This document shows, piece after piece, positions 18,361 through 26,492 of a stretch of DNA of 64,000 nucleotides; positions within the stretch are counted from its first letter, which is position 1, and each line of letters starts with the position of its first letter. The notes beneath the pieces were generated by a model. It saw nothing but the letters and a program-made list of their open reading frames with translations. It had not been told where the DNA came from and searched no databases. Position numbers and translations under genes: made by a program. Source of the stretch: Streptomyces sp. CNH099 (lineage in GTDB: Bacteria; Actinomycetota; Actinomycetes; Streptomycetales; Streptomycetaceae); assembly GCA_000514715.1 (NCBI GenBank), contig AZWL01000012.1, positions 124,001 through 188,000 on the forward strand, read 5' to 3'.

Positions 18361-18671
18361 CGCAGCCGTCCTGCCCTTCGTCGGCGGGCCGCCGCCCACG
18401 GGCGGGCGGCGGAATCTGGTTCAGGGTGACCGTAGGGACGGCGGGTTTCCACCCTGTGCCGACAGGTGACGCATGCGCAACCTTGCTCTCACGCGAGGGG
18501 GTCTTGACATGTGAGGGCGGAGCGGTCCACCCGGCGGATAGGGCGGTCCGCGGCGCCTTCCCGGGCGCGGGAACAGGCGTTTCGCCGCACTTCACACGGC
18601 CGTAACAGGGGCGTGGCGGCTGCCGTCAGGACCCGGGGCGGCGAGGCGGCCGGGGGCCGGCGCGGCTGCGC
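18361..18671. other. Intergenic region carrying the narK promoter
   Basis: These 311 bases lie upstream of narK and downstream of the HxlR gene on the same strand. I see no gene. On the minus strand a GTCAC and later GGAAAC near 18445-18475 resemble parts of a GlnR box, but the spacing and second half do not fit well. CTCAC (18490-18494) and GTGAG (18510-18514) form a loose inverted repeat. Confidence 0.4.
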
Positions 18672-19124
18672 TCAGGCGGTTTTCCGGACGTGCGACGCCT
18701 CGACGGAGAGCGGGGCGCCGCCCCGGCCGAGGGGGCGGAGTTCGGGAAGCTCCCGCCCGTGGTCGTCCACGAGAACGGAGTGCGGTTCGTCCGGGGCGAA
18801 GGCGTGGCGCTCACCCCACTGACGGAGGGCGACGACGGCGGCGAAGAGGTCCTTCCCCGCGGGGGTGAGGCGGTACGTGTGCCTTCTTCCGTCGGTGTCC
18901 GCGCCCTTGTCGAGGATGCCGTGCTCGACGAGCCTGCGGAGCCGGTCGGTGAGGATGTTGCGCGCGATCCCCAGCCGCCGGCGGAACTCGGTGAAGCTCG
19001 TCGCCCCGTCCATGGCGTCACGGATGATCAGCAGGCTCCACCTGTCCCCGATGAGATCGACGGTCCGTGCGACCGGGCAGGCCGGGTCGGTCCAGGTGCC
19101 GCCCGCGGCGAGTGAGACGTCCAC
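18672..19124 (-). CDS. HxlR-family winged-helix transcriptional regulator
   Basis: The 150-residue protein begins with the family signature of a conserved cysteine and helix (CPVARTVDLIGDRWSLLIIRDAM), followed by FTEFRRRLGIARNILTDRLRRL (recognition helix) and the wing region GRRHTYRLTPAGKDLF. HxlR proteins bind as dimers to palindromes and often sense oxidants or quinones through the N-terminal cysteine. The GTG start at 19124 is preceded by GGAGGGG. It is divergent from an MFS gene (83 bases), and two matching palindromes lie in between, so it probably represses that gene and itself. Confidence 0.92.
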   Translation of the reverse strand: MDVSLAAGGTWTDPACPVARTVDLIGDRWSLLIIRDAMDGATSFTEFRRRLGIARNILTDRLRRLVEHGILDKGADTDGRRHTYRLTPAGKDLFAAVVALRQWGERHAFAPDEPHSVLVDDHGRELPELRPLGRGGAPLSVEASHVRKTA

Positions 19125-19140
19125 TGCCCCTCCAAGGTGA

Positions 19141-19193
19141 GTTGCAATCTGAAACCAGTATGCCCTAACGTCAGATCGGTTTCATTTTGAAAC
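19141..19193. promoter_or_regulatory. Paired palindromic operators for the HxlR regulator
   Basis: GTTGCAATCTGAAAC (19141-19155) and GTTTCATTTTGAAAC (19179-19193) are both of the form GTTNCA-N3-TGAAAC; the second is a perfect palindrome. Their centres are 38 bases apart, in the 83-base gap between the divergent HxlR and MFS genes. The A+T-rich stretch between them is the likely promoter. Confidence 0.7.
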
Positions 19194-19207
19194 TCACAGG
19201 AGGTGGC

Positions 19208-20488
19208 ATGCCGCGGGAACTGACCGGGAGGCAGCGGGGCCTGCTCGCGCTGATATGCGCGGTGGCGGTGTCGACCGTCTACGGCATCCAGCCGATCCTC
19301 GAAGCCGCCGGCGAGGACCTCGGGCTGCCCGAGAGAAGGCTGGGGTGGCTGGTCGCCGCCGGCCAGATCGGCTACCTCGCGGGGCTGGTGCTGCTCGTAC
19401 CGCTGGGTGACCTGTTCAACCGCCGCGGGCTCATCACGGTGCACCTGCTGCTCACCGCCGCGGGCGCGGCGGTGACCGCCATCGCGCCCGGCGGCGGCCT
19501 CGCGATCGCGGGCCTGGCCCTGGCCGGGCTGTTCGCCGTGGTCGTCCAGATCACGGTGGCGTACGTCGCCGCCGTCTCCCCGGCCCGCGACCGCGGCCGC
19601 AACATCGGCGCCGTCACCGCGGGCGTGGTGACCGGGATCCTCGGAGTGCGGGTGATCGCCGGCGCCCTCGGCGAGCTGGCCGACTGGCGCGCGGTCTACC
19701 TCGTCATCGCCGGGCTGTGCGCGACGCTCGCCGTCGCCGCCCGTCTCACCCTCGCCCCCGACGTGCGCCGCCGCCCCCGCGTCCGGTACGGGCAGCTGCT
19801 GTCCTCGCTGGGACGGCTGGCCGTCGGCGACCGGCTCCTCCTCAGCAGGGGACTGATCGCGTTCTTCCTCTTCGCCTCCTTCGGCACGCTCTGGAGCGGA
19901 CTGGCGCTCCCGCTCAGCGACGCGCCGTGGCACTTCGGCACCACCGAGACCGGGCTGTTCGGACTCGTCGGCCTCGTCGGGACGCTGGGCGCCGGCCGGG
20001 CCGGCCGCTGGGCCGACCGCGGTCTGGCGCCCCCGGTCACCCGCTGGTCGCTGGCACTGCTCACCGCCTCGTGGCTGCTCATCGCGCAGGCCGGGTCGTC
20101 GCTGTGGCTGTTGGTCCTCGGCGTCGCCGTCCTGGACTTCGCCGTGCAGGCCGTCCACGTCAGCAGCCAGCACCTGCTCGTCACCGCCCGCCCCGGCCGG
20201 AGCAGCAGCGTCATCGGCGCCTACATGGGCTTCTACTCCCTCGGCTCCGCGCTCGGCGCGGTCACCACCACCTGGGCCTACCACGCCGGGGGATGGCCGG
20301 CCGCAAGCCTGCTCGGCGCCGCCTACGCCGCCCTCGGCCTCCTCGTCGCCGCCTCGACCCGGCGCCTCACCGACCCGCCCCGGGCGGACGAGGCGCGTGC
20401 ACCCGGCGACGTCGTCCACCGCCCCCGGCGGCGCGGGCGGGCCGGGCGGGAAGACCGCGGCGCCCCCGGGCGTTGCCTCGGGGCATGA
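19208..20488 (+). CDS. MFS transporter (drug-efflux type)
   Basis: The 426-residue protein has 12 predicted membrane segments and an MFS loop motif between helices 2 and 3 (GDLFNRRGLI). Its layout (VYGIQPILEAAGEDLGL, then GQIGYLAGLVLLVPLGD) matches the YnfM/AraJ-like efflux permeases. The C-terminus has a basic tail of about 40 residues (RPRRRGRAGRED). The start is the ATG at 19208 with AGGAGGT seven bases upstream; a TTG at 19187 lies inside the operator and is unlikely. Divergent from an HxlR regulator that probably controls it; its stop overlaps the start of a MerR gene (ATGA). Substrate unknown. Confidence 0.88.
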   Translation: MPRELTGRQRGLLALICAVAVSTVYGIQPILEAAGEDLGLPERRLGWLVAAGQIGYLAGLVLLVPLGDLFNRRGLITVHLLLTAAGAAVTAIAPGGGLAIAGLALAGLFAVVVQITVAYVAAVSPARDRGRNIGAVTAGVVTGILGVRVIAGALGELADWRAVYLVIAGLCATLAVAARLTLAPDVRRRPRVRYGQLLSSLGRLAVGDRLLLSRGLIAFFLFASFGTLWSGLALPLSDAPWHFGTTETGLFGLVGLVGTLGAGRAGRWADRGLAPPVTRWSLALLTASWLLIAQAGSSLWLLVLGVAVLDFAVQAVHVSSQHLLVTARPGRSSSVIGAYMGFYSLGSALGAVTTTWAYHAGGWPAASLLGAAYAALGLLVAASTRRLTDPPRADEARAPGDVVHRPRRRGRAGREDRGAPGRCLGA

Positions 20489-20853
20489 GGATCGGTGAGG
20501 CCGCCAGGGTCAGCGGGGTGAGCGCGCGGTCGCTGCGGCACTACGAGGACGAGGGCCTGATCGTCCCCGGCCGGTTCGGCAACGGGTTCCGCGACTACTG
20601 CCCGTCCACGATCGACCGGGTGCTCGTCATCCGCTCGCTGCTGGAGTCCGGGCTGCCCGTGCGGCTGATCAGGGAACTCCTGCCCGGCGCCACCGGCGAA
20701 GCCGGCGCCGGGGCGGGCGCGGGGTGCGCGGAGTTCCTGCGCGAGGTGGAGGACTACCGCGACCGGCTCGCGGCCCGCATCGCCGTTCTCAGCGACCGGC
20801 AGGCGGCGCTCGACGCGTACCTCCGCGCGGCCCGCCGCGGCGGGGGCCGCTGA
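20485..20853 (+). CDS. MerR-family transcriptional regulator
   Basis: The 122-residue protein has the MerR winged-helix start (MRIGEAARVSGVSARSLRHYEDEGLIVPGR), the second helix-turn-helix region (YCPSTIDRVLVIRSLLESGLPVRLIRELLP) and a C-terminal dimerisation coiled coil (EFLREVEDYRDRLAARIAVL). It has one cysteine (in CAEFL) near the effector region and lacks the metal-site cysteine pairs of MerR or CueR. The start overlaps the MFS stop as ATGA, so it is cotranscribed. A spaced promoter of MerR type lies 41 bases downstream of its stop, before the quinone reductase gene, its likely target. Confidence 0.9.
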   Translation: MRIGEAARVSGVSARSLRHYEDEGLIVPGRFGNGFRDYCPSTIDRVLVIRSLLESGLPVRLIRELLPGATGEAGAGAGAGCAEFLREVEDYRDRLAARIAVLSDRQAALDAYLRAARRGGGR

Positions 20854-20893
20854 CCGCCGCCTGAAAGCCGCTTGATCGCCGGCTGATCGCCGC

Positions 20894-20926
20894 TTGACCC
20901 TGACACGAGTGTCAGGCTCCTACGTT
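20894..20926 (+). promoter_or_regulatory. MerR-type promoter and operator before the quinone reductase gene
   Basis: A -35 box TTGACC (20894-20899) is followed by a perfect 18-base palindrome CCTGACACGAGTGTCAGG (20899-20916) and a -10-like stretch CCTACG/TACGTT (20919-20926). The spacer is 19 to 21 bases, longer than usual, with the dyad between the boxes: the hallmark of promoters remodelled by MerR proteins. The only MerR gene nearby is 41 bases upstream. Confidence 0.75.
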
Positions 20927-20932
20927 CGCCGC

Positions 20933-21931
20933 ATGGAGAACGACGAGCAGACGGTACGGGCACTCATCCAGCGGTCCCACCGGGGACCCGAGGACCTGAC
21001 CCTCACCACCGGCCACCCCCGCCCCGCCCCCGGACCCGGCGACTACCTGGTCCGCGTCGGCGCCGCCGGGGTCAACTTCGCCGACGTCATGCAGGCCCGC
21101 GGCACGTACGGGGGCGGCCCGCGGGCGCCGTACGTGGCGGGCTTCGAGGGCGCCGGCGAGATCGTCGGCGCCGGCCGGGACGTCGCGCGCCCGCTGCCGC
21201 CCGGCACCCACGTCGTCGGGACCGGGCCGGGCGCCTTCGCGCAGTACATGACGATGCCGGCCGCGGGCGTGCTGCCCGTACCGTCCGGCTGGAGCGACGC
21301 CGCGGCGCTCGGGCTCGTACTGAACTGGGCCACCGCCCTGGCGGCGCTGAAGCCGCTCGGCGAGGTCCGTGCGGGCGAGACGGTCCTCGTGCACGCGGCG
21401 GCCGGAGGCGTGGGGCAGGCGGCCGTCCGCCTCGCCCGCCACTACGGCGCGCGCGTGATCGCCACGGCGTCGCCGGCGAAGCACGACGCCGTCGAGGCCC
21501 TCGGCGCCGACGCGGTCCTGGACGCCCGGCGCCCCGATCTGGCCGCGGAGGTCACCCGCCTGACCGGCGGGGTCGACCTGGTCCTGGAGTCGGTGGGGCG
21601 GGCCACGTTCCGGGCCAGCCTGTCGGTCGCCAGGCCGTTCACCGGACGGGTCGTGGTGTTCGGCGCCGCCTCGGGCGACGCCTCCCTGACCACCCACGAC
21701 CTGGTCTTCACACACCAGGTGCAGGTCAAGGGCCTGCACATCGGTGCGCTGGCGGCCGCGGCCCCGGACCGCTACCGGTCGCTGCTCGCCGAGGTCGAGG
21801 ACCTCGTCGCGCGCGGCGTCTACCCGCCCGGCACGCCCCGGGTGCACCCCCTGGCCGAGGGTCCGGCGGTGCTGCGGCAGCTCGCGGCGGGCTTGACCCG
21901 GGGCAAGCACGCCCTCGACCCCTGGCGCTAG
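20933..21931 (+). CDS. NADPH:quinone oxidoreductase / zinc-independent MDR enzyme
   Basis: The 332-residue protein belongs to the medium-chain dehydrogenase family, quinone reductase branch. The N-terminal GroES-like domain lacks the zinc ligands of alcohol dehydrogenases; GVNFADVMQARGTYG is the quinone reductase signature. The Rossmann domain has VLVHAAAGGVGQAAVRLARHYGA with the AxxGGVG nucleotide motif. It probably reduces quinones or enones with NADPH in the cytoplasm. The ATG at 20933 follows a MerR-type promoter; transcription would start almost at the gene, leaving little room for a leader, so initiation may be close to leaderless. Confidence 0.9.
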   Translation: MENDEQTVRALIQRSHRGPEDLTLTTGHPRPAPGPGDYLVRVGAAGVNFADVMQARGTYGGGPRAPYVAGFEGAGEIVGAGRDVARPLPPGTHVVGTGPGAFAQYMTMPAAGVLPVPSGWSDAAALGLVLNWATALAALKPLGEVRAGETVLVHAAAGGVGQAAVRLARHYGARVIATASPAKHDAVEALGADAVLDARRPDLAAEVTRLTGGVDLVLESVGRATFRASLSVARPFTGRVVVFGAASGDASLTTHDLVFTHQVQVKGLHIGALAAAAPDRYRSLLAEVEDLVARGVYPPGTPRVHPLAEGPAVLRQLAAGLTRGKHALDPWR

Positions 21932-21978
21932 GTACGGCGGACTGCGGACTCCACGGGCCCGCCGCACCGCGTGCCGGG

Positions 21979-22755
21979 TCAGGTGGGCTGGCCCGTGGGC
22001 ATCAGCGTGACCTGCTGGAGGTTCGCCCGCGGCGGCAGCGCGGCCAGGAAGCCGACGGTGTCGGCGACGTCCTGCGGGGTGAGCCACTCCATGGCCTCCT
22101 TCGAGCCGGCCAGCCACTCCCGCGCACCCTCGTCGGTGACGTGGCTCTGCAGCTCGGTGCCCACGATGCCCGGCTCGATCGCCGCCACCCGCACGTTCTT
22201 CGGGCCCAGCTCGGTGCGCAGATGGCGGGAGAAGTGCGTGACGTACGCCTTGGTGGCGGAGTAGACGGCGAAGGCCGGGAAGATGTTCTGCGCCGCGATC
22301 GACGACGTGTTGACGAGGTCGGCGACGCCGCGCTCCGCCGCGGCCGTCACCAGCTGCGGGAGGAACGCGCCGGTCACGTGCGTCAGGGCGGTGACGTTCA
22401 GGTCGATCTGCTGCTGCCACTGGCCGGCGGCCAGTTCCTCCATGGGGGCGGGCAGCATGACGCCGGCGTTGTTGAACAGCAGGTCCGCGCCGCCCAGCTC
22501 GGCGGCCACCTGCCGGGCCGCCGCCCGGACGGCCGCGCGGTCGGTGACGTCCGCGGTGAGCGCGAGGGCGCGGCCGCCGTCCTTGGCGATCCGGGCCGCC
22601 AGCTCCTCCAGCCGCTCGGCGCGGCGGGCCAGCAGGGCCACGTGGGCCCCCAGGCCGGCGAGCTTCTCGGCGGTCGCCTCGCCGATGCCGCTGGAGGCTC
22701 CGGTGACGACCGCGACGCGGCCCTGCAGCGGGCCGGCGGTGTTCTGCACAGACAT
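21979..22755 (-). CDS. Short-chain dehydrogenase/reductase
   Basis: The 258-residue protein is a classical SDR: cofactor motif VTGASSGIGEATAEKLAG near residue 18, NNAG near 94, catalytic Ser in VNTSSIAAQ and the YSATK catalytic Tyr/Lys near 161. An Arg pair after the second strand (LLARRAERL) suggests NADP preference. It should oxidise or reduce an unknown alcohol or ketone. The ATG at 22755 gives the normal N-terminus. It is divergent (189 bases) from an XRE/MmyB regulator, a pairing seen often in streptomycetes, so that regulator is its likely controller. Confidence 0.92.
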   Translation of the reverse strand: MSVQNTAGPLQGRVAVVTGASSGIGEATAEKLAGLGAHVALLARRAERLEELAARIAKDGGRALALTADVTDRAAVRAAARQVAAELGGADLLFNNAGVMLPAPMEELAAGQWQQQIDLNVTALTHVTGAFLPQLVTAAAERGVADLVNTSSIAAQNIFPAFAVYSATKAYVTHFSRHLRTELGPKNVRVAAIEPGIVGTELQSHVTDEGAREWLAGSKEAMEWLTPQDVADTVGFLAALPPRANLQQVTLMPTGQPT

Positions 22756-22944
22756 GGTGGAACTGCCTTCCGTGGGAAGTGGGCGAGGTAGGGGTCGGTG
22801 CCGTCGGGCTGCTCCCGGGCACAGCTCAAGCACACCAGCCGGGCGCCCTCGCCGGGGCGCCCGAAGAGGCCCTGACCAGGCAGGTACTGCCGGGGCCACC
22901 CTGGGGCGGGCACGTGGGGCGCCCGGCGCTCCACACTGGAGGCC

Positions 22945-23808
22945 ATGGACCGCAGCAAAGAGACCGCCGACTTCCTCCGCGGCCGGCGCGCCGCGCTCAG
23001 CCCGGAGCGTGCCGGGCTGCCCGCCGACGGGCGGGTCCGCCGGGTCCCGGGCCTGCGCCGGGACGAGGTCGCGCGCCTTGCGGGCGTCAGCACCGAGTAC
23101 TACACCCGCCTGGAACAGGGCCGGGGCGGCAACCCGTCCGCCGAGGTCGTCGAGGCCCTGGCCCGGGCGCTGCGGCTCGACGCCTCCGAGCGCGAGCACC
23201 TCGCCGACCTCCTGCTGCCCGCGCCGTACACGGCACGCCGCGCCCCCCAGCCGCCCCAGCGGGTCAGGACCGGCCTGTATCTGATGCTGGAGACGCTCGG
23301 CCACGTGCCGGCGTTCATCCTCGGCCGCCGCACCGACGTGCTGGCCGCCAACCACCTCGCCCGGGTCGTCCTCACCGACTTCGACGCCCTCCCGGCCACC
23401 CGGCGCAACCTCGCCCGCTACTACCTCCTGGACCCGGAGGCCCGCGAGCGCGTCGGCGACTGGGAGACGATCGCCGCCGAGACGGTGGCCATGCTGCGGC
23501 TGGAGGCCGGCCGCCACCCGCGCGACCGGCGCCTGGCCGACCTCGTCGGCGAACTCACCGTCGGCTGCCCGGAGTTCCCGGTCTGGTGGAACGACCACAA
23601 GGTGCTGCGCCGCACGCACGGCGCCAAGCACTACGTCCACCCGCTCGTGGGCGAACTCCACTTCGCGTACGAGTCGTTCCAGGTCCCCGGCGACGCCGAG
23701 CAGACCCTGTGCGTCTACAACGTGGAACCCGGCTCCGACACCGCGCGCTCGCTCCCGCTGCTGGCCGGCTGGGCCACGTCAGAGCCGGCCGCCCCGCCCC
23801 CGGCCTGA
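22945..23808 (+). CDS. XRE-type regulator with MmyB-like ligand domain
   Basis: The 287-residue protein has an N-terminal helix-turn-helix (RRDEVARLAGVSTEYYTRLEQGR, about 37-60) and a C-terminal MmyB-like PAS-type domain (about 100-270), with the family's ILGRRTDVLAANHLARVVL, NLARYYLLDPEARERVGDWE, and FPVWWNDHKVLRRTHGAKHYVHP. The MmyB domain of such regulators is thought to bind a fatty acid or similar ligand. It is divergent from an SDR gene. The 3' end overlaps the 3' end of the convergent LysR gene by 94 bases. Confidence 0.9.
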   Translation: MDRSKETADFLRGRRAALSPERAGLPADGRVRRVPGLRRDEVARLAGVSTEYYTRLEQGRGGNPSAEVVEALARALRLDASEREHLADLLLPAPYTARRAPQPPQRVRTGLYLMLETLGHVPAFILGRRTDVLAANHLARVVLTDFDALPATRRNLARYYLLDPEARERVGDWETIAAETVAMLRLEAGRHPRDRRLADLVGELTVGCPEFPVWWNDHKVLRRTHGAKHYVHPLVGELHFAYESFQVPGDAEQTLCVYNVEPGSDTARSLPLLAGWATSEPAAPPPA

Positions 23809-24830
23809 GCGGCGGCGGCTGGAGCCGCGCCGGCTTGAGCGGCCCCGGCGGCGGTGGCGGGCGCCGTGGCGTGCAGGGCGCGGTCGGCTTCCGGGAGCCA
23901 GGCGGCCCGGGGGCGGTGCAGCCAGTCGTGTGCGCGGGCCAGCCGCCGGGCCACCGCGCGCAGGGCGCCCAGGCCCGGGTGGGACAGGCCGCGGCGCCAG
24001 GCGAGGGAGACCGGGGACAGCGGCACCGGGTCGGTCAGGGGGCGCAGGGTCATGCCGGGGATGTCCGCGAACTCCGTCGTCGCCAGCACCGACCAGCCGT
24101 GCCGGTGCACCAGCCGGACGAACTCCGCCTCGCCGTCGATCTCCGGGAACGGCGCCGCGAGGCGGATGCCGCGGCCGGCGAACAGCTCCCGCGCCAGGTC
24201 CGTCCACTCCGCCGTCGCCGCGTTGCCGTCGGCCGCGTACAGCGTCTCGCCGGCCAGCGCCGCCAGCGGCACCGCCGCGCGGGCCGCCAGCGGGTGCGCC
24301 GACGGCAGCAGCACCGCCATCGGCTCCAGCCGGACCAGTTCGTGCCGCAGCCCCGCCCGCGTCCCCGGCGCCAGCCCCGCCACCCGGCCGAACGACACGT
24401 CCAGCCGCCCCGCACCGATCTCCGCCGCCGCGCCGGTCAGCCCGCTGTGGAAGCGGGCCACCAGCTCCAGGTCCGGGGCCGCGGCGCGGGCGGCGTCCAG
24501 GATCCGCTGCCCGGTGCTGTAGCGGGCGCCGACGTCGACGAGCAGCGGCCGGGAGCGCGGGTCGGCGGCGCCGGCCAGGTCGTCGTACGCGGCGAGCACC
24601 CGGCGGGCGTACGGCAGCAGCCGCTCGCCCTCCCCGGTCAGCCGCACCTGGCGCGTGGTGCGTACGAACAGCTCCGCGCCCAGCTCGCGTTCGAGCCGGC
24701 GGATGTCGCGGCTCAGCGCCTGCTGGGCGACGTAGAGGCGGCCCGCGGCGCGGGTGAAGTGCAGGGTCTCGGCGACGGCCGCGAAGGCGCGCAGCAGCCG
24801 CGGCTCGACGTCCCTCGGTGCGGTGGCCAT
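23715..24830 (-). CDS. LysR-family transcriptional regulator
   Basis: The 371-residue protein has a LysR helix-turn-helix (RLLRAFAAVAETLHFTRAAGRLYVAQQALSRDIRRLERELG in the first 55 residues) and a substrate-binding domain of two lobes. The last about 60 residues are a low-complexity Ala/Gly/Ser tail beyond the usual LysR length of about 310, and this tail overlaps the convergent MmyB-type gene by 94 bases. The ATG at 24830 is preferred; a TTG at 24845 is in frame. It is divergent from an MFS gene (84 bases), which is its likely target. Confidence 0.88.
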   Translation of the reverse strand: MATAPRDVEPRLLRAFAAVAETLHFTRAAGRLYVAQQALSRDIRRLERELGAELFVRTTRQVRLTGEGERLLPYARRVLAAYDDLAGAADPRSRPLLVDVGARYSTGQRILDAARAAAPDLELVARFHSGLTGAAAEIGAGRLDVSFGRVAGLAPGTRAGLRHELVRLEPMAVLLPSAHPLAARAAVPLAALAGETLYAADGNAATAEWTDLARELFAGRGIRLAAPFPEIDGEAEFVRLVHRHGWSVLATTEFADIPGMTLRPLTDPVPLSPVSLAWRRGLSHPGLGALRAVARRLARAHDWLHRPRAAWLPEADRALHATAPATAAGAAQAGAAPAAAAQAGGGAAGSDVAQPASSGSERAVSEPGSTL

Positions 24831-24914
24831 CCGGCCATTTGACAACGTACGCGCGTGAATGGCCAGCGATCAGGTGTTGGACCGCCGCGACCACGCCCGG
24901 CCAGCCTGTTCCCC

Positions 24915-26219
24915 ATGCCCCGCCCGCTCACCGCCGCGCTCGGCCCCTACCGCCGGCTCTTCGCCGTCCCCGGCGCCCGCGCCTTCACCGCGGGCAACCT
25001 CGTCGCCCGGCTGCCCATGGGCATGTTCTCCGTCAGCGCCGTCATCATGATCGCCGAGCGCTACGGCTCGTACGCCCTCGCCGGCGCCGTCCCCGCCGCC
25101 GGGCTCGCGGCCACCGCCGTCGTCGGCCCGCTCACCGCCCGCCTCGTCGACCGGCACGGCCAGGCCCGGATCGCCGTCCCCGCGGCGGCGATCGCCGCGC
25201 TCGGCTCGCTGACGCTGGCGCTCTGCGTCCACGTGCGCGCCCCGGCGTGGACGCTCTTCGCCGCCTACGTCCTCACCGCCACCACCCCCAACACCGGCGG
25301 CATGTCCCGCGCCCGCTGGGCCCACGCCTTCCGCGGCCCCGGCGCCGAGAACGCCGCCGCCCTGCACACCGCCAACTCCTTCGAGCAGGCCGCCGACGAA
25401 CTGTGCTTCATGACCGGCCCCGTCCTCGCCGCCCTGCTCTGCACCGGCGCCTTCCCCGAGGCCGGCACGGTCACCGGCGCGGTGCTGCTGACCGGCGGCA
25501 TCCTGCTGTTCGCCGCGCAGCGCGCCACCGAGCCCCCGCCCCGGCCGCCCGCGCCGGGCGAGCGGACGCGGTCGCCGCTGCGGCGCCGCGGGTTTCCGCC
25601 ACTGCTGGCGGCGTTCTGCTGCGCGGGGGCGGTGTTCGGGTCGATGGAGGTGGTCACGATCGCGTACGCGGACCGCCTCGGGCGTCCGGGCGCGGCGGGC
25701 GGCATCCTCGCGCTGCTGGCCGCCGGTTCGTGCCTGGCGGGCCTCGCCTACGGCACGCGGCGCCCCGCGGATGCCGCGGGGCCCGGGGAGCCTGCGGGGC
25801 CCGGGGAGACCGGAGAGCCCGCGGAGACCGCGCAGGCCGCCCGCTTCCTCCGCTGTGTCGCCGCCATGGCCGCCCTCATGCTCCTCCCCCTCCTCGCCGC
25901 CGCCACCGGCCGCCTCGCACTCCTCGCCCCCGCCCTCCTCCTCACCGGCATGGCCACCGCCCCGACGATGATCACCGGCATGTCCCTCGTCCAGTCCCGC
26001 ACCCCCGCCGGCCGCCTCAACGAGGGCATGACCCTGGCGGTCACCGCCCTCCTCGCCGGCATCGCCGCCGGCTCCGCCACCGGCGGCTGGACCGCAGACA
26101 ACTGGACCGCCGACACCCCCGCCGCCGCCTACACCGTCCCCCTCGCCGCAGCCGCGGCCGCCGCACTCGCGGCCGCCGCCCTCACCGCCCGGGCCGCACC
26201 CCGCCGCCCCGCGACCTGA
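24915..26219 (+). CDS. MFS transporter
   Basis: The 434-residue protein has about 12 membrane segments in two halves (LAGAVPAAGLAATAVVGPLTARLVDRHGQ near residue 60 holds the loop 2-3 motif). The cytoplasmic middle loop is charged and Pro-rich (PPPRPPAPGERTRSPLRRR), and a second acidic Gly/Glu-rich loop (GEPAGPGETGEPAETAQ) splits the second half. The layout resembles MFS proteins of unknown substrate common in streptomycetes. I chose the ATG at 24915 because the 20 upstream in-frame residues look non-coding. Divergent from a LysR regulator. Confidence 0.85.
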   Translation: MPRPLTAALGPYRRLFAVPGARAFTAGNLVARLPMGMFSVSAVIMIAERYGSYALAGAVPAAGLAATAVVGPLTARLVDRHGQARIAVPAAAIAALGSLTLALCVHVRAPAWTLFAAYVLTATTPNTGGMSRARWAHAFRGPGAENAAALHTANSFEQAADELCFMTGPVLAALLCTGAFPEAGTVTGAVLLTGGILLFAAQRATEPPPRPPAPGERTRSPLRRRGFPPLLAAFCCAGAVFGSMEVVTIAYADRLGRPGAAGGILALLAAGSCLAGLAYGTRRPADAAGPGEPAGPGETGEPAETAQAARFLRCVAAMAALMLLPLLAAATGRLALLAPALLLTGMATAPTMITGMSLVQSRTPAGRLNEGMTLAVTALLAGIAAGSATGGWTADNWTADTPAAAYTVPLAAAAAAALAAAALTARAAPRRPAT

Positions 26220-26492
26220 AGCGGCCGGCCACGGTGCCCGTGTTTCTCCGGGGCGGTCTGTTACCTTCCGTGGACTGCGCTCCCCGCAACGCCGCACAAC
26301 AGCGCTTCAACTCCCGCCGAGTATCAGCGAGTTGAATACGGGCATTCCCAAACCGGCGTTTACGTCCCGGCCTTCCGGGATTAGCATCTTCCCCCATCGA
26401 GCGCCGCCCAGACGACATTCTTCTGCCTCCGCACATACGTGCCTCCGGAATTCGTGCTGCCCGTTTTCTTCTGCGCCGACGGGAGTTTCCCC

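Noticed and set aside
18440..18520. GlnR box upstream of narK
   Set aside because: GTCAC and GGAAAC are present but the spacing and second half-site do not match the GTnAC-n6-GnAAC pattern well enough to call.
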